Of a stretch of 64,000 nt of DNA, positions 8,606-16,627 are shown one piece after another. This DNA comes from UBA1351 sp963677885 (GTDB lineage: Bacteria > Bacillota > Clostridia > Lachnospirales > Vallitaleaceae): contig OY782500.1 of NCBI GenBank assembly GCA_963677885.1, forward strand, positions 2,542,001-2,606,000, given 5' to 3'. The position numbers were made by a program, and so were the translations under genes. The notes below the pieces were generated by a model that saw only the letters and a program-made list of their open reading frames with translations, had not been told where the DNA came from and made no database searches. Each line of letters starts with the position of its first letter. Position 1 is the first letter of the stretch.

Positions 8606-9778
8606 TTACTGTCCCGTATAGAACAATTCATCATTTATTATGTTGAAGGATTCATCAAAATAATAGATGTGATAATATGCACCCTCCCAAACTGGTTCAG
8701 TCACTAGAATTTCGAACTGACCATCCTCATTAAAGTCAAAAATCATTTGAATGGTCGCAAATAGATTACCAACTTCCGAATTATTGTCTATGTCCGCAGT
8801 TAGCAGGTTGCAAATGACTTCATATTCATCATTTAATATCAGTATTTTGGATTCAAAACCAACTTTTGAAAAGTCGACTTCATAAAAATTATCACTTATA
8901 TAATCACTGTTTCTAAAAGAATTATTAAAGTTTACTATTGTTTCCAATGTACCATCACCATTCAAATCACAGGTATAGTATTGAACTAAGTCTAGTCCAT
9001 CATAACCTAATCTCTCACTAACTAATCCAAAATCGAATTTATTATCGCTGCACACTTCATATTCGTTATAATTCTCGTCAAACCAAACATGAACATCTAC
9101 ATCTCTTGGTATATAATCTCCTTTATGGGTCATAAAAACGCCTGGTTCAGTCATATCAATCAAATGAATATTGTAATACTCAGTACTTTCACTTCCAAAT
9201 TCACCTTTAGCAATATGAATACTACCATCTTGCTTATATAAAAAATACTCTCTTTCATATAACGATCTAATATATATATTATCCTCAATGTAACCCCTTC
9301 TAGTATACCAACCTAAAGAACCTTCATTGAGTAGATATAAAGAATCATTAAGCATAATAGAATAATTATACTTTTCTTCTTCGGAAATATAATATACTCT
9401 ATTATATCCAAGGATGTCCATTGAAAGAAAAGGTACCATTTCCTTTATAAATAAAGAATCCGGGTCCTCTTTCTCCTCCAACTCAATAATAACATCCTGA
9501 CTAGTTTTGAGCTCTGTTTTCAACTGATCTATTTCGTCAAGTTTTTCAGCAAGATTTTCCTCCAGATCACTTTGACGCTGTGATGATTCATCAATTGCAC
9601 ATTCAAGTTCTTTAATTTGCTGTTCTATTGAATTCTCATTTTTCGAACGCTCAACTAATTCAATATCTTTTATCTGTAATGCATCTTCCAATTCCCTAAT
9701 TCTTGTCTCCAACCTATTACTACTACATCCAACAAACATAAAGGAGAATAGCAATACACCTAACCACACCCGTCTCAT
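8606..9778 (-). CDS. Lipoprotein with coiled coil and Asp-rich Ca-binding-like motifs, unknown function
   Basis: A 390-residue protein with a short signal peptide and lipobox FVGC (Cys18), so it is probably anchored outside the membrane. Residues about 22-100 are a charged heptad-rich coiled coil. The C-terminal half has two DxNxDGxxE segments, CDLNGDGTLE and DFNEDGQFE, resembling EF-hand/FG-GAP-like calcium loops. I do not recognise the family. It stands alone between the desulfurase and small acetyltransferase genes. Confidence 0.75.
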   Translation of the reverse strand: MRRVWLGVLLFSFMFVGCSSNRLETRIRELEDALQIKDIELVERSKNENSIEQQIKELECAIDESSQRQSDLEENLAEKLDEIDQLKTELKTSQDVIIELEEKEDPDSLFIKEMVPFLSMDILGYNRVYYISEEEKYNYSIMLNDSLYLLNEGSLGWYTRRGYIEDNIYIRSLYEREYFLYKQDGSIHIAKGEFGSESTEYYNIHLIDMTEPGVFMTHKGDYIPRDVDVHVWFDENYNEYEVCSDNKFDFGLVSERLGYDGLDLVQYYTCDLNGDGTLETIVNFNNSFRNSDYISDNFYEVDFSKVGFESKILILNDEYEVICNLLTADIDNNSEVGNLFATIQMIFDFNEDGQFEILVTEPVWEGAYYHIYYFDESFNIINDELFYTGQ

Positions 9779-9821
9779 ATTACACTCCTCACAAATCTCA
9801 TCCGAATTACGTCTGTATATC

Positions 9822-10232
9822 TTATTTCCTAGGCCTTCTCATAAACTTACCATCTTCAACCTTAAAACCATACTTCTCATAAAGACCATGTGCATCCCTT
9901 GTCGCCAGTATACCTGCCAGGTCCCTAAAGCGTTCGTCATCGCTGATAAGTTCAATTAGCTTCTTGCCTAATCCTTGACCTTTGTAGTTTTCGTCTACCA
10001 AGACATCACACAACCAGTACATAGTAGCAAAATCACTGACGACCCGGGCAAATCCTACTTGCTTTTGACCCTCAAATATACCGAAACAGATCGAATTATC
10101 CATACTTTTTATGATGGTTTCCTCTGTCCGAGTATTTGCCCAATAGGATGATCGGATAAGTTCTACGATGTTGTCTAGATTCATTGCCTTCTTATTATCT
10201 GTATAGGTATATCCTTTGTATTCGTATGTCAT
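9822..10232 (-). CDS. GNAT-family N-acetyltransferase, small
   Basis: A 136-residue single-domain acetyltransferase. ENYKGQGLGKKLIE is the acetyl-CoA pyrophosphate-binding loop (motif A), and YEKYGFK near the C-terminus is the typical last strand. The substrate is unknown. A GGAGG sits about 30 bases before the ATG, separated by the dyad GGATATC/GATATCC (10240-10262), so translation initiation may depend on that hairpin. There is no in-frame upstream start, because a TGA intervenes. Confidence 0.88.
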   Translation of the reverse strand: MTYEYKGYTYTDNKKAMNLDNIVELIRSSYWANTRTEETIIKSMDNSICFGIFEGQKQVGFARVVSDFATMYWLCDVLVDENYKGQGLGKKLIELISDDERFRDLAGILATRDAHGLYEKYGFKVEDGKFMRRPRK

Positions 10233-10312
10233 TTTATTCGGATATCAAATTGTATGATATCCTTCCTCCATTCCTATGTTTTCTATACTACTCATGATGT
10301 CTTGATAAGAAT

Positions 10313-11038
10313 TTACTCATCTATTGGTAGGATAGCTCGGATGTTCTTTGATACATGCTGTGAAGCTTCTACAAGCATAGTGCTCATTCTATCCATGTGG
10401 TCTTCTGAGCCCAATTTTCTGGCTAAATGGTATAAATAATGAAGCGCATAATATTTATATATTTTATCCTCGGATTCTATTAATGGTCTTGCAAGATTTT
10501 CGGCTTCACTGAAAGTAACCTTTTTATTAAAAACTTCAAGTGTAGATAATACAAAAACAGCTTCTTCTTCAAGCAGACTTTTGCCACCTTTCTTTATTCT
10601 TAGGTAACGATAGCCATCAGTAAAAACCAATCCGGTTCTCATAGGAAAAGGCAATAGGGATACTATACCCATTCCAAGGGATTCTCCGGCTATAGCTAAA
10701 ATCAATAAAAAATCAAACTCAATATAAAGGACCAAAAAAACGACTCCAAAGATCACTGATAACCATGGACCAGCTAATAGTATATGACCAAAATCCTTCA
10801 TGCCTTGCTGGCCATCTTTATTTGGTATAGTCGATGCCAGTCCGCCCCAAAGTTTGATGTCTTTCTCGAACATTACCCGAATCTTTCTTGTATGCTGCTC
10901 AGCTTCAATACGAAATGGACCAAAGATAATAGAATTAAATGTCCAGCCTCGAAAGAGCCCCATAATTAAATGTCCTAATTCATGAACCAGGCTTGAAAAA
11001 AGGAATCCAATTATTATAAACACAAGTAACCTAGTCAT
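10313..11038 (-). CDS. M50-like membrane metalloprotease (site-2 protease-like)
   Basis: About 241 residues. HELGH near residues 19-23 within the first hydrophobic helix is the zinc-binding motif of intramembrane M50 proteases. Further helices lie near residues 90-135 (ILLAGPWLSVIFGVVFLVLYIEF and LLILAIAGESLGMGIVSLLPFP). The C-terminal third is soluble and may be a substrate or partner domain. The ATG at 11038 is preferred over the TTG at 11041. It overlaps the preceding ART-like/GNAT gene by eight bases, so the two are translationally coupled. The target is unknown. Confidence 0.72.
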   Translation of the reverse strand: MTRLLVFIIIGFLFSSLVHELGHLIMGLFRGWTFNSIIFGPFRIEAEQHTRKIRVMFEKDIKLWGGLASTIPNKDGQQGMKDFGHILLAGPWLSVIFGVVFLVLYIEFDFLLILAIAGESLGMGIVSLLPFPMRTGLVFTDGYRYLRIKKGGKSLLEEEAVFVLSTLEVFNKKVTFSEAENLARPLIESEDKIYKYYALHYLYHLARKLGSEDHMDRMSTMLVEASQHVSKNIRAILPIDE

Positions 11039-12353
11039 CAATCTTCCCCAGTCCCTTCATATCCTTAACCCGGTACCAATATGTGTACATGGTCTCAAAC
11101 CCCATTTTTTTGTACATCTCTATAGCTTTATCATTTTGAACAGCCACCTGTAGATAGGCTGTTTCAGCTCCATGGTCTAGACCGGTCTTCATGATTGCCT
11201 GGCAGATTTTACTTCCATAGCCTTTTCTTCGGTGATCTTGGTCAACGACAATATCAAAGAGACCAACCTTTTTATCTTCAATAACACCAAGGCCACAAGC
11301 TACCATTTTTCCCTCAACCCTAATACTGGCACATATTACCGGATTACCAATGGAAGTCAACATTGCTTTTGCTGTCCCATGGGAAGATTCATTGACTTTA
11401 TTGATGAATAGAAAACCTTCCAACCACTCAATTTCAATCTTATCTTCTATCTGAACTAAACCTTGCGACTCACAATCAGCAGGACATGCCATTGTCATGA
11501 TATGAGCTTGCTTTTGATTCACATATCCTCTTGCCTCAAGCAATTGATCAAGATCATCTTCTGTTTCATCTGTCATTTTAAAAACGCAGGGCAGGCCCTT
11601 GGCTTGGTATTTCTTTTCAACACATTCAATTTTCTTGTCTAGGTCCTCTGTAGATTTATAAAGAGGATTAACAGAATTACCCCTGTAGGTATAGCCATTG
11701 GAAAATCTTAATACCCAGCCATCATAAACTTCCGTTAGAAGCGCGGGAAAAGCATTGATTGCAAGTTCTTCGTATTTTTTTATACTGGACATACGGCCTC
11801 CTGAATCCGATTGTCCTATCACCTTATCTATGATCTGAGGAAAATACTTTCTTATGAACTTACTATATTCTGTATCTCCTTGACCCAACTCTTTATCAAT
11901 GATTTCATTCTCAATCTGTTCTTCAATAAACTGAATATGTTTTTCACTGAGTTCTTCATATCTTCGCAAGATTAAAAGACCACCATCAACAAATTCCATT
12001 AATCGTTTATAGACATCCTGGATCTTTATTTCATCTATCACATCTACCGGTTCTTGACAGACAAAAGCACATCCTATATTCGTTGGGTTAAACACCGGTT
12101 TATCAACAGAACACCGATACATATGACCAACTTTTCCACAATAAATCTCCTTTAATGCACCGGGAAAATATTCTGTATAAACAGGAACCCCACTAGCCTC
12201 ATCAAAACCATAGGTATAAAAATTATTGCTGACTGTATATAAAGTAGCAACAACTTCATTGGTAGACAGATAGACATATTCTTTTCCATGAGTGGAAACT
12301 TGGGGCTTCAGTTGTTTAATATTTCCTTTTGGACTTCCGTGGTAGTAGTTCAT
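11031..12353 (-). CDS. Two-domain protein: ADP-ribosyltransferase-like N-terminus plus GNAT acetyltransferase
   Basis: 440 residues. The C-terminal part (about 190-435) is a GNAT domain with VVDQDHRRKGYGSKICQAIM as the acetyl-CoA loop and YKKMGFETMYTYWYRV at the end. The N-terminal 100 residues start NYYHGSPKG and continue with EYVYLSTNEVVATLY, a pattern like the NAD-binding start of Arr/ART-type folds (inference from short motifs). A charged helical linker lies between. It overlaps the M50-like gene. GGGGGAG precedes the ATG. Such fusions could link two modification activities, but no substrate is evident. Confidence 0.75.
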   Translation of the reverse strand: MNYYHGSPKGNIKQLKPQVSTHGKEYVYLSTNEVVATLYTVSNNFYTYGFDEASGVPVYTEYFPGALKEIYCGKVGHMYRCSVDKPVFNPTNIGCAFVCQEPVDVIDEIKIQDVYKRLMEFVDGGLLILRRYEELSEKHIQFIEEQIENEIIDKELGQGDTEYSKFIRKYFPQIIDKVIGQSDSGGRMSSIKKYEELAINAFPALLTEVYDGWVLRFSNGYTYRGNSVNPLYKSTEDLDKKIECVEKKYQAKGLPCVFKMTDETEDDLDQLLEARGYVNQKQAHIMTMACPADCESQGLVQIEDKIEIEWLEGFLFINKVNESSHGTAKAMLTSIGNPVICASIRVEGKMVACGLGVIEDKKVGLFDIVVDQDHRRKGYGSKICQAIMKTGLDHGAETAYLQVAVQNDKAIEMYKKMGFETMYTYWYRVKDMKGLGKIDD

Positions 12354-12403
12354 TTTGCTCCCCCTTAGGCTTCATAAACTCTCTTTACTGCAATTTATAT
12401 TTC

Positions 12404-13150
12404 TTAATCGGCCTTAATAAACGCCAATACTAAACTTACATATTCATCTGTCTTGGTAAGGCTAATCTCTCCATGCCCCATTCCCTCTGTTATATAAAGT
12501 TGACTATTCTTTATAGTCTGATGAAGAAGTTCTGCTGATTTTTTCATCATCTTAAGTTCTTTTCCTCCAACGATGATCAGCGTTTTTGTCCCGCATTCAC
12601 CAAGACCTGGTTTTATCATATAGGATCCGTTGCTTAAGGTTATGTTATTTAATGTTTCCTTGGACATGACCAGACTATCACGATAATATTGGTCAAACAT
12701 TTCTTCAGATACAAAAAGGGTTTTAGCCTGTAACTTGGCAAACCATCTCTGTTTCAAGAGTCCGTATGACCACTTGCTGGATGCGGCTAAAAGTTTGAGG
12801 CCCTTGATTGGATAAACCAGACCACTTTCGATGATGGCAAACTCAGCAATATCCTTTCTCCTGGAAAGGACCTCACATACGATCTGCCCTCCTATAGATA
12901 AGCCACCTAGAAGATGAACCTTGCCACCACAGAAACTGTCTATGTACTCTATGAGTTTTTCAGCTGAATCTTCGATACAAGAAAATGTCGTATTGCCGTC
13001 CTCACCGTGACCATCGATAATTGGCGTTATGATATGGTATTTTTCTTCTAAGGCATTCATAACATTTTTTAAAGACCACCAGGACAAGCCTCCTCCATGA
13101 AGCAAGATTATGGTTGGCAAAACACTATTACCGAATTCTCTAAATCTCAT
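12404..13150 (-). CDS. Alpha/beta hydrolase
   Basis: A 248-residue alpha/beta-hydrolase fold enzyme. LHGGGLSWW (residues 18-26) is the oxyanion-hole strand, GGLSIGG is the nucleophile elbow with Ser in GxSxG, and the late EGMGHGE carries the catalytic His. The Asp is probably in the VGGKELKMM region, though no clear Asp appears there. The substrate is unknown; esterase or lactonase-type activity is likely. Confidence 0.85.
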   Translation of the reverse strand: MRFREFGNSVLPTIILLHGGGLSWWSLKNVMNALEEKYHIITPIIDGHGEDGNTTFSCIEDSAEKLIEYIDSFCGGKVHLLGGLSIGGQIVCEVLSRRKDIAEFAIIESGLVYPIKGLKLLAASSKWSYGLLKQRWFAKLQAKTLFVSEEMFDQYYRDSLVMSKETLNNITLSNGSYMIKPGLGECGTKTLIIVGGKELKMMKKSAELLHQTIKNSQLYITEGMGHGEISLTKTDEYVSLVLAFIKAD

Positions 13151-13192
13151 TCCTATCCCTCCAATATTTCCAGATCTAAGGTCAATTAATAT

Positions 13193-14281
13193 CTAATCTA
13201 AAATCTCATCTCCGCTGCCAAAAAACAAATCCTCAACATCCTGATGGGCCCTCTCCATATCCCAGGTCAAAGCTTCTCTACCACTTATATTAATGACACC
13301 AGACATCTGAAGTTTCATCATATTGTCTTCACTGACTAAGACGTCAAAATCCATTTGCGTAAAATAATTAAGGTAATCAAGAACTAAGGCCAGTCCAAAA
13401 TCTGACTTAATCAAACTATAGCCTTTTGATGCAATTTTCATAAGATTATCTGCATCTCCATGAATGATAACCTGGTCTACAAAGGCTTCTACAAAGGCCT
13501 GTTGGTTTTCAATACGGTCCAGATCTCCCCAGGCATAGCCTCGGAATCTGACAAATTGTTCAGCCTTGTCACCATCAAGAACCTGTAAGCCCTCTTTTAG
13601 ATGAATTTTCAGTCCCTGCAAAGGGTCTTCTTTATCCATATCATTTGGAACGTATATTTCAACACCACCGGCCAGGTCTACAATCTCCCTAAAGCCTCCC
13701 GTATCAATAACAGCAAAATAATCAATCTCTGTTCCGATAATGCCACTGACAATATCTCGTACTACAAAAAGAGCTTGGTCAGTTCGATACTGGTTATAGA
13801 AAACTTCGGTTAATTTTTGGTCTAGGGGCATGGTTGGATATGCAGAATTTGCACGAATAGATTTAAAGGGCTCTTCCCTAAAATTTATATAGAAGTCTCT
13901 CGGAACAGATACGACTTTGACACTGCCTGCATCGGCATCTAGATGGCCAACCATAATGACATCCGTCATACCTTCTACAAAATCTTGTCCGATTAATAAT
14001 ACTGTCAGATCTTCAGCTTCAAAGCTTGGCTCTGTTGCTTCACTTTCATCATCAAAAGGTACTTCGTCACTGTCATGATTCGATTTATCCTCACCATCAG
14101 ATGAACATCCTACATTTTGGTCTGTCTCTTCATTAATCTCAGGGCTTAGGACTTCCTCGGTCACTTGAGAAGAAAGATCTTTTTCTAAGCCATCTTCTTT
14201 TCCCATAGCAATATAAGACAAGACAAAAATAATACAGACCACTGCCGTTAAAACGGTGATACGCTTTGTTTCCTTCTTCAT
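13193..14281 (-). CDS. LytR-CpsA-Psr (LCP) family cell-wall glycopolymer ligase
   Basis: A 362-residue protein with a short cytoplasmic N-terminus, one membrane helix (ITVLTAVVCIIFVLSYIAMG), a Glu/Asp-rich linker and an extracellular LCP domain: TVLLIGQD, DVIMVGHLDADAGSVKVVSVPRD, EQFVRFRGYAWGDLDRIENQQAF. LCP proteins transfer undecaprenyl-linked glycopolymers to peptidoglycan. The ATG at 14281 has GAGGAG six bases upstream. A longer frame to 14359 would overlap the upstream 2H phosphoesterase and lacks a good site, so the shorter start is chosen. Confidence 0.9.
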   Translation of the reverse strand: MKKETKRITVLTAVVCIIFVLSYIAMGKEDGLEKDLSSQVTEEVLSPEINEETDQNVGCSSDGEDKSNHDSDEVPFDDESEATEPSFEAEDLTVLLIGQDFVEGMTDVIMVGHLDADAGSVKVVSVPRDFYINFREEPFKSIRANSAYPTMPLDQKLTEVFYNQYRTDQALFVVRDIVSGIIGTEIDYFAVIDTGGFREIVDLAGGVEIYVPNDMDKEDPLQGLKIHLKEGLQVLDGDKAEQFVRFRGYAWGDLDRIENQQAFVEAFVDQVIIHGDADNLMKIASKGYSLIKSDFGLALVLDYLNYFTQMDFDVLVSEDNMMKLQMSGVINISGREALTWDMERAHQDVEDLFFGSGDEILD

Positions 14282-14333
14282 ACTGAACTCCTCATCAATT
14301 ATACTTTTTTTTCTAACCAAATTCAATGAACCC

Positions 14334-14900
14334 TCACTCACTAAACTGGTATCTGTCAATCGTTGTCACTTCAATAATTCTACCGTCATCCTCCTGAACG
14401 ATTTCAGCAAACACAATCCCTTTTATTAGGCCGCTGGATATGGTAAAGTGTTCCAGGACTTGACCCATAATCTCACCAAGAGGATCATTTTCTTTTACTC
14501 TTAGGAGGGTAATATGTGGATTCCACCTGGCCAGTGTATAGTACTGGTTGCAATAATCTTTACAGGTATCAAAGACCTCATGGACCACATTCAGATAGTT
14601 CAAAAGGTTAGGACTGATATTAGGTTTCATACAGATAACCTGGGTGGTTTTAAAAATAGAAATCGAGTCAAAATAGACTCTTTCAGATTTTAGGTCTCTT
14701 GATTTAAGATCTAAAAACATGTCACTAAGCTTCTCTTTACAAACCTCCGAATAACCGGCCAATGTAATATGAGGTTCTATTTCCGGTGTCCGGTACATGG
14801 AATCTGCAATTTTTAAAGACCTGATATACTTCCACATATCAACAATGGTTTCGTTGAATTCTTGGTCAAAATAGAGTGCCAGTCCGTATGATATTTTCAT
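14334..14900 (-). CDS. 2H phosphoesterase / 2'-5' RNA ligase-like protein
   Basis: 188 residues with two HxT motifs, PHITLAGY (His44) and PHITLLRV (His129), spaced as in the 2H phosphoesterase superfamily. Members act on 2',3'-cyclic or 2'-5'-linked phosphodiesters in RNA or nucleotides. AGGAGG lies upstream of the ATG. The physiological substrate cannot be told from sequence. Confidence 0.85.
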   Translation of the reverse strand: MKISYGLALYFDQEFNETIVDMWKYIRSLKIADSMYRTPEIEPHITLAGYSEVCKEKLSDMFLDLKSRDLKSERVYFDSISIFKTTQVICMKPNISPNLLNYLNVVHEVFDTCKDYCNQYYTLARWNPHITLLRVKENDPLGEIMGQVLEHFTISSGLIKGIVFAEIVQEDDGRIIEVTTIDRYQFSE

Positions 14901-14939
14901 AGTTTAGCCTCCTATATACTTTGTATAAAAACACGTCAC

Positions 14940-14968
14940 TTGAACAGCTAAATAGTCTGGTGTATAAT
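14940..14968 (+). promoter_or_regulatory. Sigma-A promoter for antisense small RNA
   Basis: TTGAAC (14940-14945), a 17-base spacer, then a perfect TATAAT (14963-14968). It faces no ORF on the plus strand; the only element it can read is a short segment ending at the terminator at 15015-15059. Confidence 0.72.
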
Positions 14969-14974
14969 GGACTT

Positions 14975-15062
14975 AGAAAAAAGGTGCTGCCAAATGGCTA
15001 GCCCTGTTTAGGTCAATAAAAAGTAACCAAACTTTAGCTGGGAGTGGTTACTTTTTATTATG
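14975..15062 (+). ncRNA. Candidate antitoxin small RNA, converging on a toxin-like ORF
   Basis: A predicted transcript of about 88 bases runs from the TTGAAC/TATAAT promoter to a strong symmetrical terminator. It has no plausible coding sequence. Its 3' end is complementary to the last codons and the terminator of a small hydrophobic-peptide ORF on the opposite strand. Convergent transcripts sharing a bidirectional terminator are the hallmark of Fst/TxpA/BsrG-type type I toxin-antitoxin loci. Transcript ends are inferred. Confidence 0.6.
15015..15059. terminator. Bidirectional terminator shared by toxin mRNA and antisense RNA
   Basis: Perfect 15-bp arms (AATAAAAAGTAACCA at 15015-15029, its complement at 15045-15059) with a 15-base loop, A/T-rich on both ends. 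It terminates the plus-strand RNA and, from the other side, the toxin-like ORF, whose stop codon lies inside the stem. Confidence 0.85.
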
Positions 15063-15158
15063 TCTATTACTAGAGTTATATTGACTATATATGTATACTA
15101 ACCGTGCAAAAATTGTAACAATCGCACTGATTAGAGCAATAGTATCTAGTACATCCAT
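15048..15158 (-). CDS. Candidate type I toxin: 36-residue membrane peptide
   Basis: ATG at 15158 opens a 36-codon frame: a short acidic start (MDVLDT), one hydrophobic helix (IALISAIVTIFARLVYIY) and a basic tail ending NRHNKK. This is the architecture of Fst, TxpA and BsrG toxins. GGGTGG lies five bases before the ATG, and an extended -10 (TGCTATAAT) lies 21-26 bases upstream. The TAA stop is within the shared terminator. I found no strict match to a named family, so the call rests on size, topology and antisense layout. Confidence 0.6.
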   Translation of the reverse strand: MDVLDTIALISAIVTIFARLVYIYSQYNSSNRHNKK

Positions 15159-15178
15159 AATTACCACCCATGGCCAAA

Positions 15179-15187
15179 ATTATAGCA
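15179..15187 (-). promoter_or_regulatory. Extended -10 promoter of the toxin-like gene
   Basis: On the minus strand TGCTATAAT forms an extended -10, and the -35 region is weak. The expected transcription start is near 15172, giving a leader of about 14 bases with the GGGTGG site. Confidence 0.55.
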
Positions 15188-15223
15188 TATAATTTTTTTC
15201 CAAGGATGAATCTTTCATAAATC

Positions 15224-15655
15224 TTAAGAATTAGCTTTCCTGTCATAAACTCTCTCGATTTTTCCGACTAATTCAATTAAACTCTCCTTCATGTCATTAA
15301 TGTCGGGAGTTTCTCCATTCACCTGTTTCCATAATAAATCATCTCTCATAATCATCCATTTTTCCACATCCTTGATGATGTACATCATAAGGTATTTTTC
15401 CTTCTTAAGAAGATCAAGGGTGTCATACCGGTCAATGTCACGATAATTTCCTTCCAAACGCTTGGTGAGGTATGATTCAAAAAGGTCGTTCATATCTCCC
15501 ATGGCAGTATTGGAGTCTAGGTTAAGCCCTTGAATTTTCTTCATGAAAGTTTCATAAATCTTAAGTCCCTGGCCTCGAACTGACCTGGCCCCATATACCA
15601 AGAGCAAAATACTGCTTAAGGAAAACAATCCAAGCAGACCAACGATAAATGCCAT
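15224..15655 (-). CDS. Small single-span membrane protein, unknown
   Basis: 143 residues from ATG 15655, which has AGGAGG seven bases upstream; a longer frame to 15712 lacks a site. One N-terminal helix (AFIVGLLGLFSLSSILLLVYG) precedes a soluble helical domain rich in charged residues (YRDIDRYDTLDLLKKEKYLMMYIIKDVEKWM). The family is not recognised. It lies just upstream of the toxin-like ORF on the same strand, but each has its own translation signals. Confidence 0.65.
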   Translation of the reverse strand: MAFIVGLLGLFSLSSILLLVYGARSVRGQGLKIYETFMKKIQGLNLDSNTAMGDMNDLFESYLTKRLEGNYRDIDRYDTLDLLKKEKYLMMYIIKDVEKWMIMRDDLLWKQVNGETPDINDMKESLIELVGKIERVYDRKANS

Positions 15656-15740
15656 ATGTCTACCTCCTGTTTCTAGCCCTCTCACAAGCTCATTATATTT
15701 ACCTACAGGCAAGCCCTGATTAATGTTATACTTTTATTAT

Positions 15741-15864
15741 ATGATGTTGGGGTCAAAAGGTCTAGTTGAATAAAAACCATGCAATATATGGTGTTTGGAT
15801 GTTTCAACCGGATACCATATATTGTATGGTTTTTGGTGAAACTTCCTTTTGACCCCAACATCAT
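15741..15864. repeat. 124-bp foldback element (long imperfect palindrome)
   Basis: Outer arms of 20 bp (15741-15760 and 15845-15864) are perfect complements. Inner arms of 21 bp (15772-15792 and 15814-15834) match with one G/T pair. An apical loop of 21 bases remains. It fills most of the gap before the DUF429 gene. The size and structure suggest a palindromic intergenic unit or miniature foldback element, not a terminator. No target-site duplication is obvious. Confidence 0.8.
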
Positions 15865-15894
15865 TATATCACTTTAGAAAAGAAGGTACAGACT

Positions 15895-16575
15895 ATGAAT
15901 TTTATCGGTATTGACCTGGCTTGGTCCACTAAAAACCCAACTGGCTTTTGCATTATGAATGCATCAAAAGAAGTTACCTTCCTGGCTGCATCCCATTACA
16001 GCAATGAGGCTCTCATTCAATTGATTCTCTCCAGCCAGCCGGCTATGGTTTCTGTTGATGCACCCCTGGTTGTGACAAACGAAACCGGTGGACGCGCATG
16101 CGACAGTCTCCTTATGAAGACACCCATTCATGGAAAACACCTGAAAGTCTATGCCACCTCAACAAAATATATGTTATCCACATTTGGTGCCATTCGTGGC
16201 CAGGATATCTACAAAGAGCTGGAAGAAGTCCACGGATTTTCTCTAGGTCATCAGATTGTGGAGACCTTTCCCACTGGGATCTTCCTGTCCTTATTTCCAG
16301 ATCTCTATGATATGAAGTATAAGATTTCATCAAGACTTCCTTTGTCCCAGCTTCTGTATAATGCCAATCAGGTCCTAAAAGCCATCGAAAAACTTGGCTT
16401 TTCCTTCCCGGATTTTGACTTACAAAGTCTTACAACTAAGGCTTCCTATAAACCTTATGAAGATAAAATCGATGCCCTCCTCTGCAGCCTTAATTCTTGG
16501 TATACCTACCATAAGCAGGCCATCATTTTCTCCTGCGATGACAACGGTTATACCACCTTACCCAAGCCAAGGTAA
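15895..16575 (+). CDS. DUF429 family protein (RNase H-like fold)
   Basis: 226 residues beginning MNFIGIDLAWSTKNPTGF, with VSVDAPL, which is the DUF429 signature of a ribonuclease-H-like fold with acidic residues on the first strand. ETFPTGIFLSLFP and YKPYEDKIDALLCSLNSWY are further family motifs. The biological role is unknown. GAAGG precedes the ATG. It is convergent with argS and isolated from other plus-strand genes. Confidence 0.83.
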   Translation: MNFIGIDLAWSTKNPTGFCIMNASKEVTFLAASHYSNEALIQLILSSQPAMVSVDAPLVVTNETGGRACDSLLMKTPIHGKHLKVYATSTKYMLSTFGAIRGQDIYKELEEVHGFSLGHQIVETFPTGIFLSLFPDLYDMKYKISSRLPLSQLLYNANQVLKAIEKLGFSFPDFDLQSLTTKASYKPYEDKIDALLCSLNSWYTYHKQAIIFSCDDNGYTTLPKPR

Positions 16576-16627
16576 GTCACACCTTAATCCTTTCACATAT
16601 AGGGTATTAAGTCATATGCAGTCTTCA

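Noticed and set aside
13193..14359. Longer start for the LCP gene at 14359
   Set aside because: It would overlap the 2H phosphoesterase by 26 bases; ATG 14281 has GAGGAG at a good distance and begins right before the membrane helix.
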